Shown here: in pieces, positions 25,202 through 34,224 of the stretch
Layout: the number at the start of each line of letters is the position of its first letter
How positions within the stretch are numbered: the stretch's first letter is position 1
From: Thermotogaceae bacterium
GTDB taxonomy: Bacteria; Thermotogota; Thermotogae; MWEM01
Direction: 5' to 3'
Assembly (NCBI GenBank): GCA_030445775.1
Contig: JASUTC010000006.1
Coordinates: forward strand, 1-49,801
Length of the DNA stretch: 49,801 nt
Made by a program: the position numbers and the translations under genes
The notes under the pieces: model-generated
The model's input: the letters and a program-made list of their open reading frames with translations, nothing else
Database searches by the model: none
What the model was told of the DNA's origin: nothing

Positions 25202-26311
25202 TTAATCCCTTTTTTGTTTCGAAAAATGTACCAGCTCTTGTTCAATAAAATCATCAATATCTCCATCCATGACAGCATCAGTATTGCCGGTTTCTGCGTT
25301 TGTGCGGAGGTCTTTAACCATTCTATATGGGTGAAAAACATATGAACGTATTTGATTTCCCCAAGACACATCATTTAACTCGCCTTGAATATCATCCGCA
25401 TTTTGTTTTTGCTTTTCACATTCAAGTTGATATATCTTTGACATTAACATTTTCATCGCTGTTTCTTTATTTTGATGTTGATTTCTCTGAGACTGGCATG
25501 TGACAACTATATTAGTGGGTAAATGAGTAATCCTGACGGCAGACTCAGTTCGATTCACGTGTTGGCCCCCTGCACCGGAGGCTCTGTAAAGATCAATTCG
25601 AAGATCATCAGGATTAATCTCTACTCTTATATTATCATCAATTTCAGGAAAAATACTAACAGATGCAAAAGATGTGTGTCTTCTGCTATTTGAATCAAAT
25701 GGAGAAATTCTTACCAATCGATGAATCCCCTGTTCATGTTTTAAATAACCATAAGCATAATCGCCTTTAACCAATATAGTGACACCTTTTATGCCCGCCT
25801 CATCTCCCGGCTGTGTTTCAATAATTTCTGTTGAAAAGGATCTTCTCTCTGCCCAACGTAAATACATTCTCATCAACATTTGTACCCAGTCTTGAGACTC
25901 TGTCCCACCAGCTCCTGCGTGTATTGTAATAAAGGCATTATTCATATCGAATTTATCATTTAACAACATTGATAATTCGAAAGATCGGACTTGCTTTTTT
26001 ATTTTCGTTAGTAACGATAAAAAATTCTCTTCCATCGCTTCATCTTCTTCTGCAAATTCAAGGGCAACTTCCGCATCCTCAAAGGTGTTGGTTATCTTTT
26101 TTATTTCATCAATTAATGAGCGGATGACTTTGGCATCTTTTAGGACTTCTGCAGCTTTGTCCGGGTCATTCCAAAAGTCACTTTCACTCATTTCTTTTTC
26201 TAACTTTTCTAATTTTTTTTGTGCAGTATCTAAATCGAAGACCTTTGAAGTCTCCTCAAATTTTTGTCTTAACTCCACAAAGGCTTGCTTATCATCATAA
26301 CCTAACATCAT
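25202..26311 (-). CDS. prfB: Peptide chain release factor 2
   Basis: Class I release factor that recognises UGA and UAA and hydrolyses peptidyl-tRNA on the ribosome. At 369 residues it is full length. The stop-recognition tripeptide SPF is present near residues 203-205, which makes it RF2 rather than RF1. GAGGQHVNRTESAVR near residue 247 carries the catalytic GGQ. The helical N-terminal domain with DFWNDPDKA is complete and in one frame, so the programmed +1 frameshift found in many prfB genes is absent. GAGGTG overlaps the secA stop just before ATG-ATG. Three bases separate its stop from the lspA-glyS frame. Confidence 0.97.
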   Translation of the reverse strand: MMLGYDDKQAFVELRQKFEETSKVFDLDTAQKKLEKLEKEMSESDFWNDPDKAAEVLKDAKVIRSLIDEIKKITNTFEDAEVALEFAEEDEAMEENFLSLLTKIKKQVRSFELSMLLNDKFDMNNAFITIHAGAGGTESQDWVQMLMRMYLRWAERRSFSTEIIETQPGDEAGIKGVTILVKGDYAYGYLKHEQGIHRLVRISPFDSNSRRHTSFASVSIFPEIDDNIRVEINPDDLRIDLYRASGAGGQHVNRTESAVRITHLPTNIVVTCQSQRNQHQNKETAMKMLMSKIYQLECEKQKQNADDIQGELNDVSWGNQIRSYVFHPYRMVKDLRTNAETGNTDAVMDGDIDDFIEQELVHFSKQKRD

Positions 26312-26317
26312 TTCACC

Positions 26318-28948
26318 TCAACGTTTGACTTTAAATCGTTTCTTCTTGGTGCTGGTTTGAGAAGAGTGTGACATTTTCCTTCTCTTTTTTCTGTTAAAGG
26401 TATCAATTTCATCATGTGTATATTGTAATGAATCGATCTCTTTTTGCGCCTCCTGAGAAGCCTTTTCTGTATTTGTTCTTACCAACCTGAGGAGCATTGA
26501 AGCCATATCATCGTATATGGAATCAATCATTTCATCAAATAAACGATGTGCTTCTTTTTTAAACTCCATTTTTGGATCTTTTTGACCAAATGCTCTTAAA
26601 TTGATTCCTTCTTTTACCCGCTCTGTGGATTCAAGATGATTGCGCCATCTCTCATCTACAATTCTAAGAAGCAAGAATTTTTGCAAACCTGAAAAATCTT
26701 CGCCAATTTCTTCTTTTTTTTCTAAATAAGCATCATACAGTAAATTGAAACAGTCCTGTTCCAATTCTTCTACAGTATTGTATTTTTCTAATTTCAAATC
26801 TTCAGTCTTAACATTAAATATCCGGAAAGATTTTTTTAGTCCATCAATATCCCAATCGTTACCTTCTGTAAAACTTGTTACCCTTCTTTGGACAACATCT
26901 TCATAAATTTCTTTAAGATGACTTGAAATATCCTCCTCTTGAAGAATCCAATCTCGATGTGCATAGATTGCTTTCCTTTGAGAATCCATGATGGTATCTA
27001 ACTCTAAAAGATATTTACGCATGGCGAAGTGCATACCTTCAACCTTTTTTTGTGCTCTCTCGATTAAATTAGTCAGCATAGGATGATGAATAGGTTCTCC
27101 TTCATCAAGTTTCAAAGTATCCATAATTTTTCCAATTCGTTCCCCGCCAAATACTCTCACTAAATCATCTTCAACGGAGAGGAAAAATTTAGATTGTCCG
27201 GGATCACCTTGTCTTCCACTTCTGCCCCTTAACTGATTATCTATTCGTCTGGCTTCATGCCTCTCTGTTCCCAGAACATATAAACCACCTTTTTCGGTAA
27301 CACCAGATGCCAATTTAATGTCCGTTCCTCTACCGGCCATATTTGTCGCTATGGTTATGGCTGATTCTTCTCCGGCACGTGCTATAATTTCCGCTTCTCT
27401 CTCATGGTATTTTGCGTTCAATACTTCATGTGGTAATCCTATTTTGTTTAAAGCGCGGCTGATTAATTCACTCTTTTCTATTGATGTAGTTCCAACCAAT
27501 ATCGGCTGTCCGTTATCATAACACGATTTAATCTCTTTGATGATTGCCTGATATTTTTCACCAATAGTTCGATAAATTTCATCATCTTTGTCTTTTCTGA
27601 TAATCGGTTTGTTGGTAGGTATCACCAATACATCCATGTTATATATTTGCTCAAACTCTTCTTCTTCCGTTTTTGCCGTTCCAGTCATACCCGCAAGTTT
27701 ATCATACATTCTAAAGAAGTTTTGAAAAGTGATACTGGCATAAGTCACGGACTCTTCTCGAACTTTCACATTTTCCTTTGCTTCCAGGGCCTGATGCAAC
27801 CCTCCGCTAAATCGTCTCCCCGGCATAAGTCTTCCTGTAAAAGAGTCAACTATAACCAATTCAGAGTCCTCTGTCACTATATAATCCACTTCGTTTTTAT
27901 ACAAATAATTTGCAATCAGAGCGTTGTTGATATGATAGAGATTATCAATATTGGAAGGATCGTAAAGATTGTCAATTCCCAATAATTTTTCTGCTTTTTC
28001 AATCCCTTTATCCGTTAAAGTACAAGTTCTGCTTTTTTCGTCTAACTCAAAATCTTCATCCTTATTAAATCTTCTAATCATTTTTGCAAACTTAGAATAA
28101 ATTACTTCAGATCCTTGACTGGGACCTGAGATAATCAAGGGAGTCCTCGCCTCATCAATCAGTATACTATCGACTTCGTCGATAATTGCATAAAAATGCG
28201 TAGGTTGTGATTTAGCATCCACGTTATAGACAAGGTTATCTCTCAGATAATCAAAACCAAATTCATTATTGGTTCCGTACACAATATCACGTTTGTAGAC
28301 ATCTTTTCTATCTATTTCTATTAACTTGGTTTTAAAAGATTCAAATGCTTTTGAATTCAATTCTTCAGATTTGGGTACTTCAGCATCAAGATTTTTGGGC
28401 CAAATGGAATTATCTTCCTTTAAAGCATCTAATGCTTTCTCTTCGTTTTCCCAGACCACTTGATAAGTGACGCTTTGGTTGTTGATAACACCAACTGTCA
28501 ACCCTAATGACAAATATACTGGAGCCATCCACAAGGCATCCCTTCTGGCCAGGTAATCATTAACCGTAACCATATGAACACCTTTCTCGTATAATGCGTT
28601 TAAAGTAACAGGCATTGTTGCCACCAGGGTTTTTCCCTCCCCGGTTTTCATTTCGGCAACTTCACAGTTATCCAAAGCAATAGCACCAATAATTTGCACA
28701 TCAAATGGTCTCATACCAATGGTTCTTTTTGCCATTTCTCTGACAATCGCATAAATTTCGGTTCTTGCTTCTTCATGGGTGATTTTGGAATCATCTAAAG
28801 CTGATTTTATGGTTTTTACCCTATTTTGAAGTGTTTGCGTTTTTTCATTTGCGAACCTTTGCTCATACTCTGAAATGTATTTGGTTAGCTGAGCATATTT
28901 TTTGATTATTTTCTCGTTTTTATCAAAGAGTTTAGTAAATAAATTCAT
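26318..28948 (-). CDS. secA: Protein translocase ATPase SecA
   Basis: Motor that drives preproteins through SecYEG, peripheral to the inner membrane. About 876 residues. Walker A lies in MKTGEGKTLVA, the DEAD-like motif reads DEVDSILIDEARTPLI, and TATNMAGRGTDI and GRSGRQGDPG give motifs V and VI. Between NNQSVTYQVVW and DIVYGTNNEFGFDYLRDN there is an extra segment of about 45 residues matching the variable subdomain of T. maritima SecA as I recall it. This is the strongest taxonomic clue in the window. The C-terminus is basic and lacks the zinc-binding SEC-C tail. AAGGAGGAG lies 12 bases before the ATG at 28948 but directly against a TTG at 28960, so the start is uncertain by four codons. Confidence 0.96.
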   Translation of the reverse strand: MNLFTKLFDKNEKIIKKYAQLTKYISEYEQRFANEKTQTLQNRVKTIKSALDDSKITHEEARTEIYAIVREMAKRTIGMRPFDVQIIGAIALDNCEVAEMKTGEGKTLVATMPVTLNALYEKGVHMVTVNDYLARRDALWMAPVYLSLGLTVGVINNQSVTYQVVWENEEKALDALKEDNSIWPKNLDAEVPKSEELNSKAFESFKTKLIEIDRKDVYKRDIVYGTNNEFGFDYLRDNLVYNVDAKSQPTHFYAIIDEVDSILIDEARTPLIISGPSQGSEVIYSKFAKMIRRFNKDEDFELDEKSRTCTLTDKGIEKAEKLLGIDNLYDPSNIDNLYHINNALIANYLYKNEVDYIVTEDSELVIVDSFTGRLMPGRRFSGGLHQALEAKENVKVREESVTYASITFQNFFRMYDKLAGMTGTAKTEEEEFEQIYNMDVLVIPTNKPIIRKDKDDEIYRTIGEKYQAIIKEIKSCYDNGQPILVGTTSIEKSELISRALNKIGLPHEVLNAKYHEREAEIIARAGEESAITIATNMAGRGTDIKLASGVTEKGGLYVLGTERHEARRIDNQLRGRSGRQGDPGQSKFFLSVEDDLVRVFGGERIGKIMDTLKLDEGEPIHHPMLTNLIERAQKKVEGMHFAMRKYLLELDTIMDSQRKAIYAHRDWILQEEDISSHLKEIYEDVVQRRVTSFTEGNDWDIDGLKKSFRIFNVKTEDLKLEKYNTVEELEQDCFNLLYDAYLEKKEEIGEDFSGLQKFLLLRIVDERWRNHLESTERVKEGINLRAFGQKDPKMEFKKEAHRLFDEMIDSIYDDMASMLLRLVRTNTEKASQEAQKEIDSLQYTHDEIDTFNRKKRRKMSHSSQTSTKKKRFKVKR

Positions 28949-28967
28949 ATTGATAAACAACTCCTCC

Positions 28968-30218
28968 TTAAAAGATTCTCATCACTTGCTTACTTATTTT
29001 ATCATCAAAAGTGGAAAAGAAATAATACGGAAATCCAAATTCCTCAATAAAATCATAACCCACTTCGTAAACTTCTCTTTTTCCAATTTTTTCTTGCAAA
29101 TCCAAAAGAGTTTGACTTATTGCATGTTCTTTCGATAAATCAAGAACTTTTTCAGGTTTAAAATTTGAAATCAAAAAAAGGTCATTCACAACACTTAAAT
29201 AATAACTGTTGGCAAATGGCTTAATCGTTTCTGTTTGGTCTATTCCCCATTTTGATATTTGGTTTTGAAATGAATCATTTTCATAAAACATGTTTTGCGA
29301 TTTGAACCCAATCAACCATTGATTGTTAAATTGATAATAAAACCCGTAAACACATAACTTGTCAATCAATTCATAAATCATTTGCCACTCGTCTATTGAT
29401 GAAATGACTTCAAAATGACTGTAAAAAAAATCTCTTATCTTTTGTTTTGCAAAGACAAAAAGACTCTCAGGTGATTCAAATTCAAGTGGAACTTCAATGA
29501 TTTGAATTGGAAATTGTGAGATTTCATTTGCGGGATTCATCGTCTTGATCTCAATATTTAGGAAGGAAAAGGCATTCGTCAGTGTTAAGTTTTTTTCTTT
29601 CGTTTCAGCATAAATGAGAATATCCTCAGAAAATTCATTTCTATTAATCATGTTTTTTTGATATTCTTTAAAATATTCAATATTTCTTGAGGCTATCAAA
29701 TAATCACCTTGTCGAAGGAATTGGATGTCAAATGTAGAAATGATTTCTAAAAGCTCCTCTAATCCTTCATAGGCTTCAGTAATTAAAAGGCCGTTATTTA
29801 GTCCTTCAAGAATTAATAAATAAAGTTTTTGAATATCAAACAAATAAAGTTCTGTTTCATCAAAAAGAGTATGGTCTATTTCATTGCTGATAATAATAAT
29901 TTTTGAGCGAAATAGTGTTTCAATCATAGTTAAATCACAATTATTTCTTTCAGAAATAGAATCCAGAAATTCCCTATTTCTATCAGTTAAGCGATTGGAA
30001 ATTATAAATTCTTGAACATTCTCAATATTTTGAAAGCCTTTGTTCCACTCCAAAGGGGCATTTAAATAACAAGCAAACTCATACTCCAAAGACCATGGTA
30101 TTGACTGGCTAAAGAGTGACAGTAAAAAAAAGATTATAAAAAAAATCAGTAAAAAGAGCCGACGAAGGCCGGCTCTTTGTGTATTTTTACAATTATTTTT
30201 CTTAGAACATTTGACCAT
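28968..30218 (-). CDS. Exported protein of unknown function between bamA and secA
   Basis: About 416 residues that I cannot assign to a family. A basic N-terminus (QRAGLRR) followed by a long hydrophobic run rich in Phe, Leu and Ile and ending LFSQS looks like a signal peptide. The rest is acidic, rich in Asn, Glu, Ile and Phe, of mixed helix and strand, with no visible catalytic motif, and ends VMRIF. The start overlaps the end of bamA. The ATG at 30218 has no good ribosome binding site, and a GTG at 30236 has a weak AAGGA. An intrinsic terminator-like hairpin lies within the codons for the signal-peptide n-region. Position between bamA and secA suggests an envelope role, by context only. 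Confidence 0.65.
   Translation of the reverse strand: MVKCSKKNNCKNTQRAGLRRLFLLIFFIIFFLLSLFSQSIPWSLEYEFACYLNAPLEWNKGFQNIENVQEFIISNRLTDRNREFLDSISERNNCDLTMIETLFRSKIIIISNEIDHTLFDETELYLFDIQKLYLLILEGLNNGLLITEAYEGLEELLEIISTFDIQFLRQGDYLIASRNIEYFKEYQKNMINRNEFSEDILIYAETKEKNLTLTNAFSFLNIEIKTMNPANEISQFPIQIIEVPLEFESPESLFVFAKQKIRDFFYSHFEVISSIDEWQMIYELIDKLCVYGFYYQFNNQWLIGFKSQNMFYENDSFQNQISKWGIDQTETIKPFANSYYLSVVNDLFLISNFKPEKVLDLSKEHAISQTLLDLQEKIGKREVYEVGYDFIEEFGFPYYFFSTFDDKISKQVMRIF
30149..30177 (-). terminator. Intrinsic terminator or attenuator just after bamA, inside the next gene
   Basis: On the minus strand AAGAGCCGGC / GTCGGCTCTT forms a ten-base stem (one G-U) with a CTTC loop, followed by TTTTTACTG. 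It lies about 25 bases after the bamA stop. It would end bamA transcripts while overlapping the presumed 5' codons of the next gene. Confidence 0.75.
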
Positions 30219-32547
30219 AGCCAAAAGTAATTCCACCCCATTTAGGTCCTTCTGAAGATATTAGATACGGAGAAAAATCCCAAGGTACATCTAATCTAAG
30301 TACACCAAAACCGGGAATATTAAATCTGAATCCAAATCCTAAACTGGAATATAACTTTGAATTTGAAATTTCACTAAATTTATTCCAACCCATTGCATTG
30401 TCGTTGAAAAGTGAAAATTCAATGGCAATGTTATTGGTATTAACAAATCTGTATCTGTATTCAAGGTTAATGGCACTGATATAATTTGCACGAATTCCTC
30501 TCTGATAATCGATTCCTCTGATAAAGATATTATTACTCCCACCAATTGAATAATTAATTGGATCATCTTCATCTTCCCAAGGAATTTGAGCGGAAATAAA
30601 CCGTCCTGCAAAAATATGATTTTCCCATGGTGAATAAAAGCCGCTGATAGATTCATTTAAACGAATCCAGTGATCAGTTACAAATTCAAAGGGTAAAGAC
30701 CATTCTGCTCTTGTATTAAAAACAAAACCTTCATTTGGACTGAACAGATCATCTCGCCTATCATATTGATAATCAGCTCCGAGTATCAGTTTGACTCCTT
30801 CTTTGGCAATTTGATTTGTAAAACTGGCATCATCCGTGCTGAAACCAAAGTTTTTAAAACGTCCCCAAGTTATATCCATACCTACATTTTGAAAATCATC
30901 GATTCGATAACTAATATTGGGCTTAATTGTGAAATCCTCTGATTCAAAGGTAACAACTGTTGCGATGTTGGTCTCAGTAGAGGGATCATTGATTTCTAAT
31001 GTTCTCTGATTAAAATTCTTACCATAAGAAAGACTAATTCCTGCGTCAATCGGGGAACTAAAAACACTGCGAACATTATAGCCCAAACTAATGTTTGGAT
31101 ATTTACCGAGTGTGGTTGACACATCAATCGTCTGACCTTGCCCCATTGGATTTTTTAAAGCTAATCCTATTTTTCCGTATATATTTTGAATAACAGTTTC
31201 TCCTCCGTATTTTGGATCGAAGGTGACATTTGTTTTAAATTCCACATTATTTTCCATTTCTTGTAATTTAACAATTATTGTGACAGCTGTTGAGTTTGCT
31301 GAAATCCCTAAAGGTTCAATATTGATACTTGAAAAATAGCCTGTCTTATTTAGATTAATATAAGTTTGCCTAAGTTCTCGCATGGTTACGGGTTTATTTT
31401 TATTAAAAGATATTTCTCTTTCTACCAAATCTTTCCTTGTTTTTGTTAAACCTTCAATACGATAATCTTTTAATATTCCCTCAGTTACTTTGAAAGTAAG
31501 CCTTTCTTCTGACTTGTAATACTTTGGAGTAATAACAACTAAAGGATAACCATTTTCTTCGTAAACGGCTTTAATCCTTTGAACATCTCTTAATACATTC
31601 ATAAGATTAATCTCTGAGTCATTAACTGATTTCAAATTATCTGTTAATTCGAAAGATGGGACCAAAGTATTTCCTTCGATAGTTAACGTCCTAAAAGGTT
31701 GTTTATCTGGAACAACAGGATTTAATTGAATCGTTACAACAAGATTGGTAACGTGTTCTCCGGTTTCAAGAGGCTGGGGATGATTCTCAAAATCCACATT
31801 CGTCTCAGGACCAATCAAACCGGTATTATAAAGCCTGGAAAATGCCATTTGTAATTCACTGTTGGAAGGGTAATAATTCTTTTTGATTAAAAACAATCTG
31901 AAAAAATCATTATAATAATCTTTTAATAACCTTAAATCAAGCAATTCCTTTACTTCTTCGTACTGGATATCGCCAAAATCCCCCTTTAAGATAATATCAT
32001 ATAAAGCATATTCCCAAATCTCTATTTTCAAAACTCCGTTTGGGAGAAATATCTCGGATTCATATTCTTGAACATTATTTTTTATTTCCAGTAACTGATA
32101 ACCGGCCATAATATATTGGTTTTTCAATGAATTTTGAGTTCTGATAAGCTTTTTATAATTAAGCGCTTTTCCTGTCTCAATACTGATATATTCTTCCAGT
32201 GTTTTCTTTGATACCAAACCAGGACCACTGATTTTAAGCTGAACATCACTAACAATCGGATATTCAATGACTTGTATGCTTAATATCTGGGAATCTTCGC
32301 TATATTTGCTCAATGTATATTTAACATCCTGAAAAAAGCCCATGTCTTTAACATTAAATATATCTCGCTCGATATCTGCGTATGTTACTTCGTTTCCCTG
32401 ATGGCATTTTGTGATGACTTGTAGAATTTCTTCTGTTGAAATGGTTATATTTCCTGTAATTTCCAACAAACCGATGTTAATTCCAAACGAAAGGCCTATT
32501 ACGGCAAAAAATGACAATGTGAGTAGTACAATCCTTTTAGGTCTCAA
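30202..32547 (-). CDS. bamA: Outer-membrane protein assembly factor BamA (Omp85)
   Basis: Folds and inserts beta-barrel proteins into the outer membrane. The roughly 781-residue protein has a signal peptide (RPKRIVLLTLSFFAVIGLSFG), several POTRA repeats (NITISTEEI..., RTLTIEGNTLVPSFEL..., DYRIEGLTKTRKDLVEREI) and a C-terminal barrel. The barrel has the family motif DRRDDLFSPNEGFVF and the lid loop IRGIDYQRG, a form of VRGY/F, and ends in GYGQMF with terminal phenylalanine. A TTG at 32547 is taken as the start, since CAGGAGGGG lies six bases upstream. An ATG at 32586 would add 13 residues before the signal peptide. It sits in a block with SecA and a lytic transglycosylase. Confidence 0.93.
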   Translation of the reverse strand: MRPKRIVLLTLSFFAVIGLSFGINIGLLEITGNITISTEEILQVITKCHQGNEVTYADIERDIFNVKDMGFFQDVKYTLSKYSEDSQILSIQVIEYPIVSDVQLKISGPGLVSKKTLEEYISIETGKALNYKKLIRTQNSLKNQYIMAGYQLLEIKNNVQEYESEIFLPNGVLKIEIWEYALYDIILKGDFGDIQYEEVKELLDLRLLKDYYNDFFRLFLIKKNYYPSNSELQMAFSRLYNTGLIGPETNVDFENHPQPLETGEHVTNLVVTIQLNPVVPDKQPFRTLTIEGNTLVPSFELTDNLKSVNDSEINLMNVLRDVQRIKAVYEENGYPLVVITPKYYKSEERLTFKVTEGILKDYRIEGLTKTRKDLVEREISFNKNKPVTMRELRQTYINLNKTGYFSSINIEPLGISANSTAVTIIVKLQEMENNVEFKTNVTFDPKYGGETVIQNIYGKIGLALKNPMGQGQTIDVSTTLGKYPNISLGYNVRSVFSSPIDAGISLSYGKNFNQRTLEINDPSTETNIATVVTFESEDFTIKPNISYRIDDFQNVGMDITWGRFKNFGFSTDDASFTNQIAKEGVKLILGADYQYDRRDDLFSPNEGFVFNTRAEWSLPFEFVTDHWIRLNESISGFYSPWENHIFAGRFISAQIPWEDEDDPINYSIGGSNNIFIRGIDYQRGIRANYISAINLEYRYRFVNTNNIAIEFSLFNDNAMGWNKFSEISNSKLYSSLGFGFRFNIPGFGVLRLDVPWDFSPYLISSEGPKWGGITFGYGQMF

Positions 32548-32588
32548 AAAATTCCCCTCCTGTTTTGTGTTCACAAATAAAGACAAAT

Positions 32589-33020
32589 CTATCTATTAAT
32601 TATCTCTTGTATTTTTGGTAACCTTCTGTCACTGCTCTTATTCTTTCTGTCAAACCACCCAATCAAAAAAAATGACAAAAACATGGCAATTACACCGATT
32701 AACACAGAAAACAGTTCATGATTCGGATATAACCAACTAAACATAAGTATTATAACTAAAAAAACTAAAAGTGGAATTGAATAAACCATGAAAGACAATT
32801 TAATCACTGAAATATTCGGAAGTAGGTATTTGACTAAATCTCCTTCTTTGAGAACCGAAGAAGAATGATTAATGGCCCTAAAAGTGAAATTTTCTTTTAC
32901 GCCACATAAAATCTTTCCATTACAATGACCACAAGCATCTGGTCTTAATTTTTTCAGCAAGACGAGGTCTCCACTCTTTCGCTTTTCAATTATTTTTTCA
33001 ACAACAGCTTGTTCTAACAT
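32589..33020 (-). CDS. RseC/SoxR-reducing-system-like membrane protein
   Basis: A roughly 143-residue protein of the RseC/MucC type. The N-terminal cytosolic part carries a cysteine cluster CGHCNGKILCG, and GDLVKYLLP is followed by two hydrophobic spans (SIPLLVFLVIILMFSWL and LFSVLIGVIAMFLSFFLIGWF). Family members have been linked to SoxR reduction and often accompany RNF complexes or sigma-E operons. No rnf gene is visible here. GGAG lies six bases before the ATG at 33020, with another ATG at 33023. It follows the transglycosylase gene at once and precedes bamA. The specific role is not known. Confidence 0.78.
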   Translation of the reverse strand: MLEQAVVEKIIEKRKSGDLVLLKKLRPDACGHCNGKILCGVKENFTFRAINHSSSVLKEGDLVKYLLPNISVIKLSFMVYSIPLLVFLVIILMFSWLYPNHELFSVLIGVIAMFLSFFLIGWFDRKNKSSDRRLPKIQEIINR

Positions 33021-33032
33021 CATAGACTCCAA

Positions 33033-34031
33033 TCAAAATCTGATCATGGCAGATATCCCGGGTATAAATTGATGTTCTGAATAAAAAATTGGTATTTCTA
33101 AAAAACACCGGTTTTTTAAAACAAACCCGGGTTTAAAAAAAATACTTTTTTTTGAACAACCAATATCAAAAGTCAAAAATTCCAAAGAAAAACTCGCCGT
33201 CCAAATCAAATCATCTTGAGAAAAATCGTATTTTACAGAGATTTTATCATACCAATCATTTGTTTTGAAAGTGAACCCGGCAATAAGACCTTCATCATAA
33301 CCTAAATACATGCTTAAAAACCAAAAAAAGGAAAAAGCTTGATATAAAGAAACATTCAATTCTTCCTCTTTCTTGATTCCTAAAGCAGTACTTCCTAAAA
33401 AATAATTAGGTACAACAATAAAAAATGAAAATTCGTTTGGTTGAGAAAAACTCATTGATAAATCAAACCAAACATAATCTTTTAAAGGGATTTTATCGCC
33501 TTTTTTATAGAGACGTTGAAAAGAATGTATTTTTTGCACATAATCATTAATTCTCCTGTCATTCATAGGATTGTTGCCTGAATCAATGATTTTTTTTACG
33601 CCATAATAACCTATATGATATGCACCTAAGGCATAATCTATATTACCAAGAGTAAGCTTGTACTCCTCCAGCAAAGCAGAAACCTTTTTATCATTATACG
33701 GATTAAATGGATTTAAAGCCCCAATCTCAGATGCCATAAACGGTTTCATCTGAAAGAGTCCCAAAGCATTTGAATCTGAAATAGCGTGTATATAAAAGGA
33801 AGATTCCGTTTGTATTAACCCTGCCAAAAGAGGGTCGTAAACCTTATAATTAAAAAAAGTGTTGATTGGAAATTTTGATTTTATATAAAAGTTTACCCCT
33901 TGATTGTTATAGCTAAATCCGGCGGAAGGATGGTTTTGATACAGGATTTCATTTGGAAAAAGATCAAGATATGCAAAACAGTTTGTTAAAACAATTAGAA
34001 AAAAAACAAATTGTAAGATTCCCTTTTTCAT
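33033..34031 (-). CDS. SLT-type lytic transglycosylase with beta-rich C-terminal half
   Basis: Exported peptidoglycan lyase. The signal peptide is KKGILQFVFFLIVLTNCFAY. The lysozyme-like SLT domain occupies roughly residues 60-160, with the catalytic glutamate in LIQTESSFYIHAISDSNALGLFQMKP and the second motif NIDYALGAYHIGYYGV. The last 150 residues form no known wall-binding module. They alternate hydrophobic and polar residues in about eight stretches and end GISAMIRF, resembling a small outer-membrane beta-barrel. The ATG at 34031 follows AAAGGTAG at good spacing. It is the first gene of the minus-strand block, next to a divergent pyr promoter. Confidence 0.85.
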   Translation of the reverse strand: MKKGILQFVFFLIVLTNCFAYLDLFPNEILYQNHPSAGFSYNNQGVNFYIKSKFPINTFFNYKVYDPLLAGLIQTESSFYIHAISDSNALGLFQMKPFMASEIGALNPFNPYNDKKVSALLEEYKLTLGNIDYALGAYHIGYYGVKKIIDSGNNPMNDRRINDYVQKIHSFQRLYKKGDKIPLKDYVWFDLSMSFSQPNEFSFFIVVPNYFLGSTALGIKKEEELNVSLYQAFSFFWFLSMYLGYDEGLIAGFTFKTNDWYDKISVKYDFSQDDLIWTASFSLEFLTFDIGCSKKSIFFKPGFVLKNRCFLEIPIFYSEHQFIPGISAMIRF

Positions 34032-34100
34032 AACGCTACCTTTCAAAACAAATCTAGAGCCTATTTAATATAAATGATCTGTTTTTCTCTTTTTCGGTGT

Positions 34101-34109
34101 ATTATATCA
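34101..34109 (-). promoter_or_regulatory. Extended -10 promoter for the minus-strand envelope block
   Basis: Read on the minus strand, TGATATAAT is a perfect extended -10. TTCCAT lies 17 bases further upstream as a weak -35. It stands about 70 bases before the transglycosylase start. Confidence 0.6.
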
Positions 34110-34162
34110 TTCTTTTCGATCCCATGGAACTTTATTCCGAATGAAAAAACTCTTCTGCTTTT

Positions 34163-34171
34163 TGTTATACT
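34163..34171 (+). promoter_or_regulatory. Extended -10 promoter for pyrK-pyrD
   Basis: TGTTATACT lies 53 bases before the pyrK start, and no convincing -35 is present. It is divergent from the promoter at 34101-34109, the two -10 boxes being about 55 bases apart. I see no PyrR-type RNA motif or terminator in this leader. Confidence 0.55.
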
Positions 34172-34224
34172 AAACAAAGAAAATCGTGTAAAAAAAAGAG
34201 TAAAAATACAAGAGGTGAATATGT

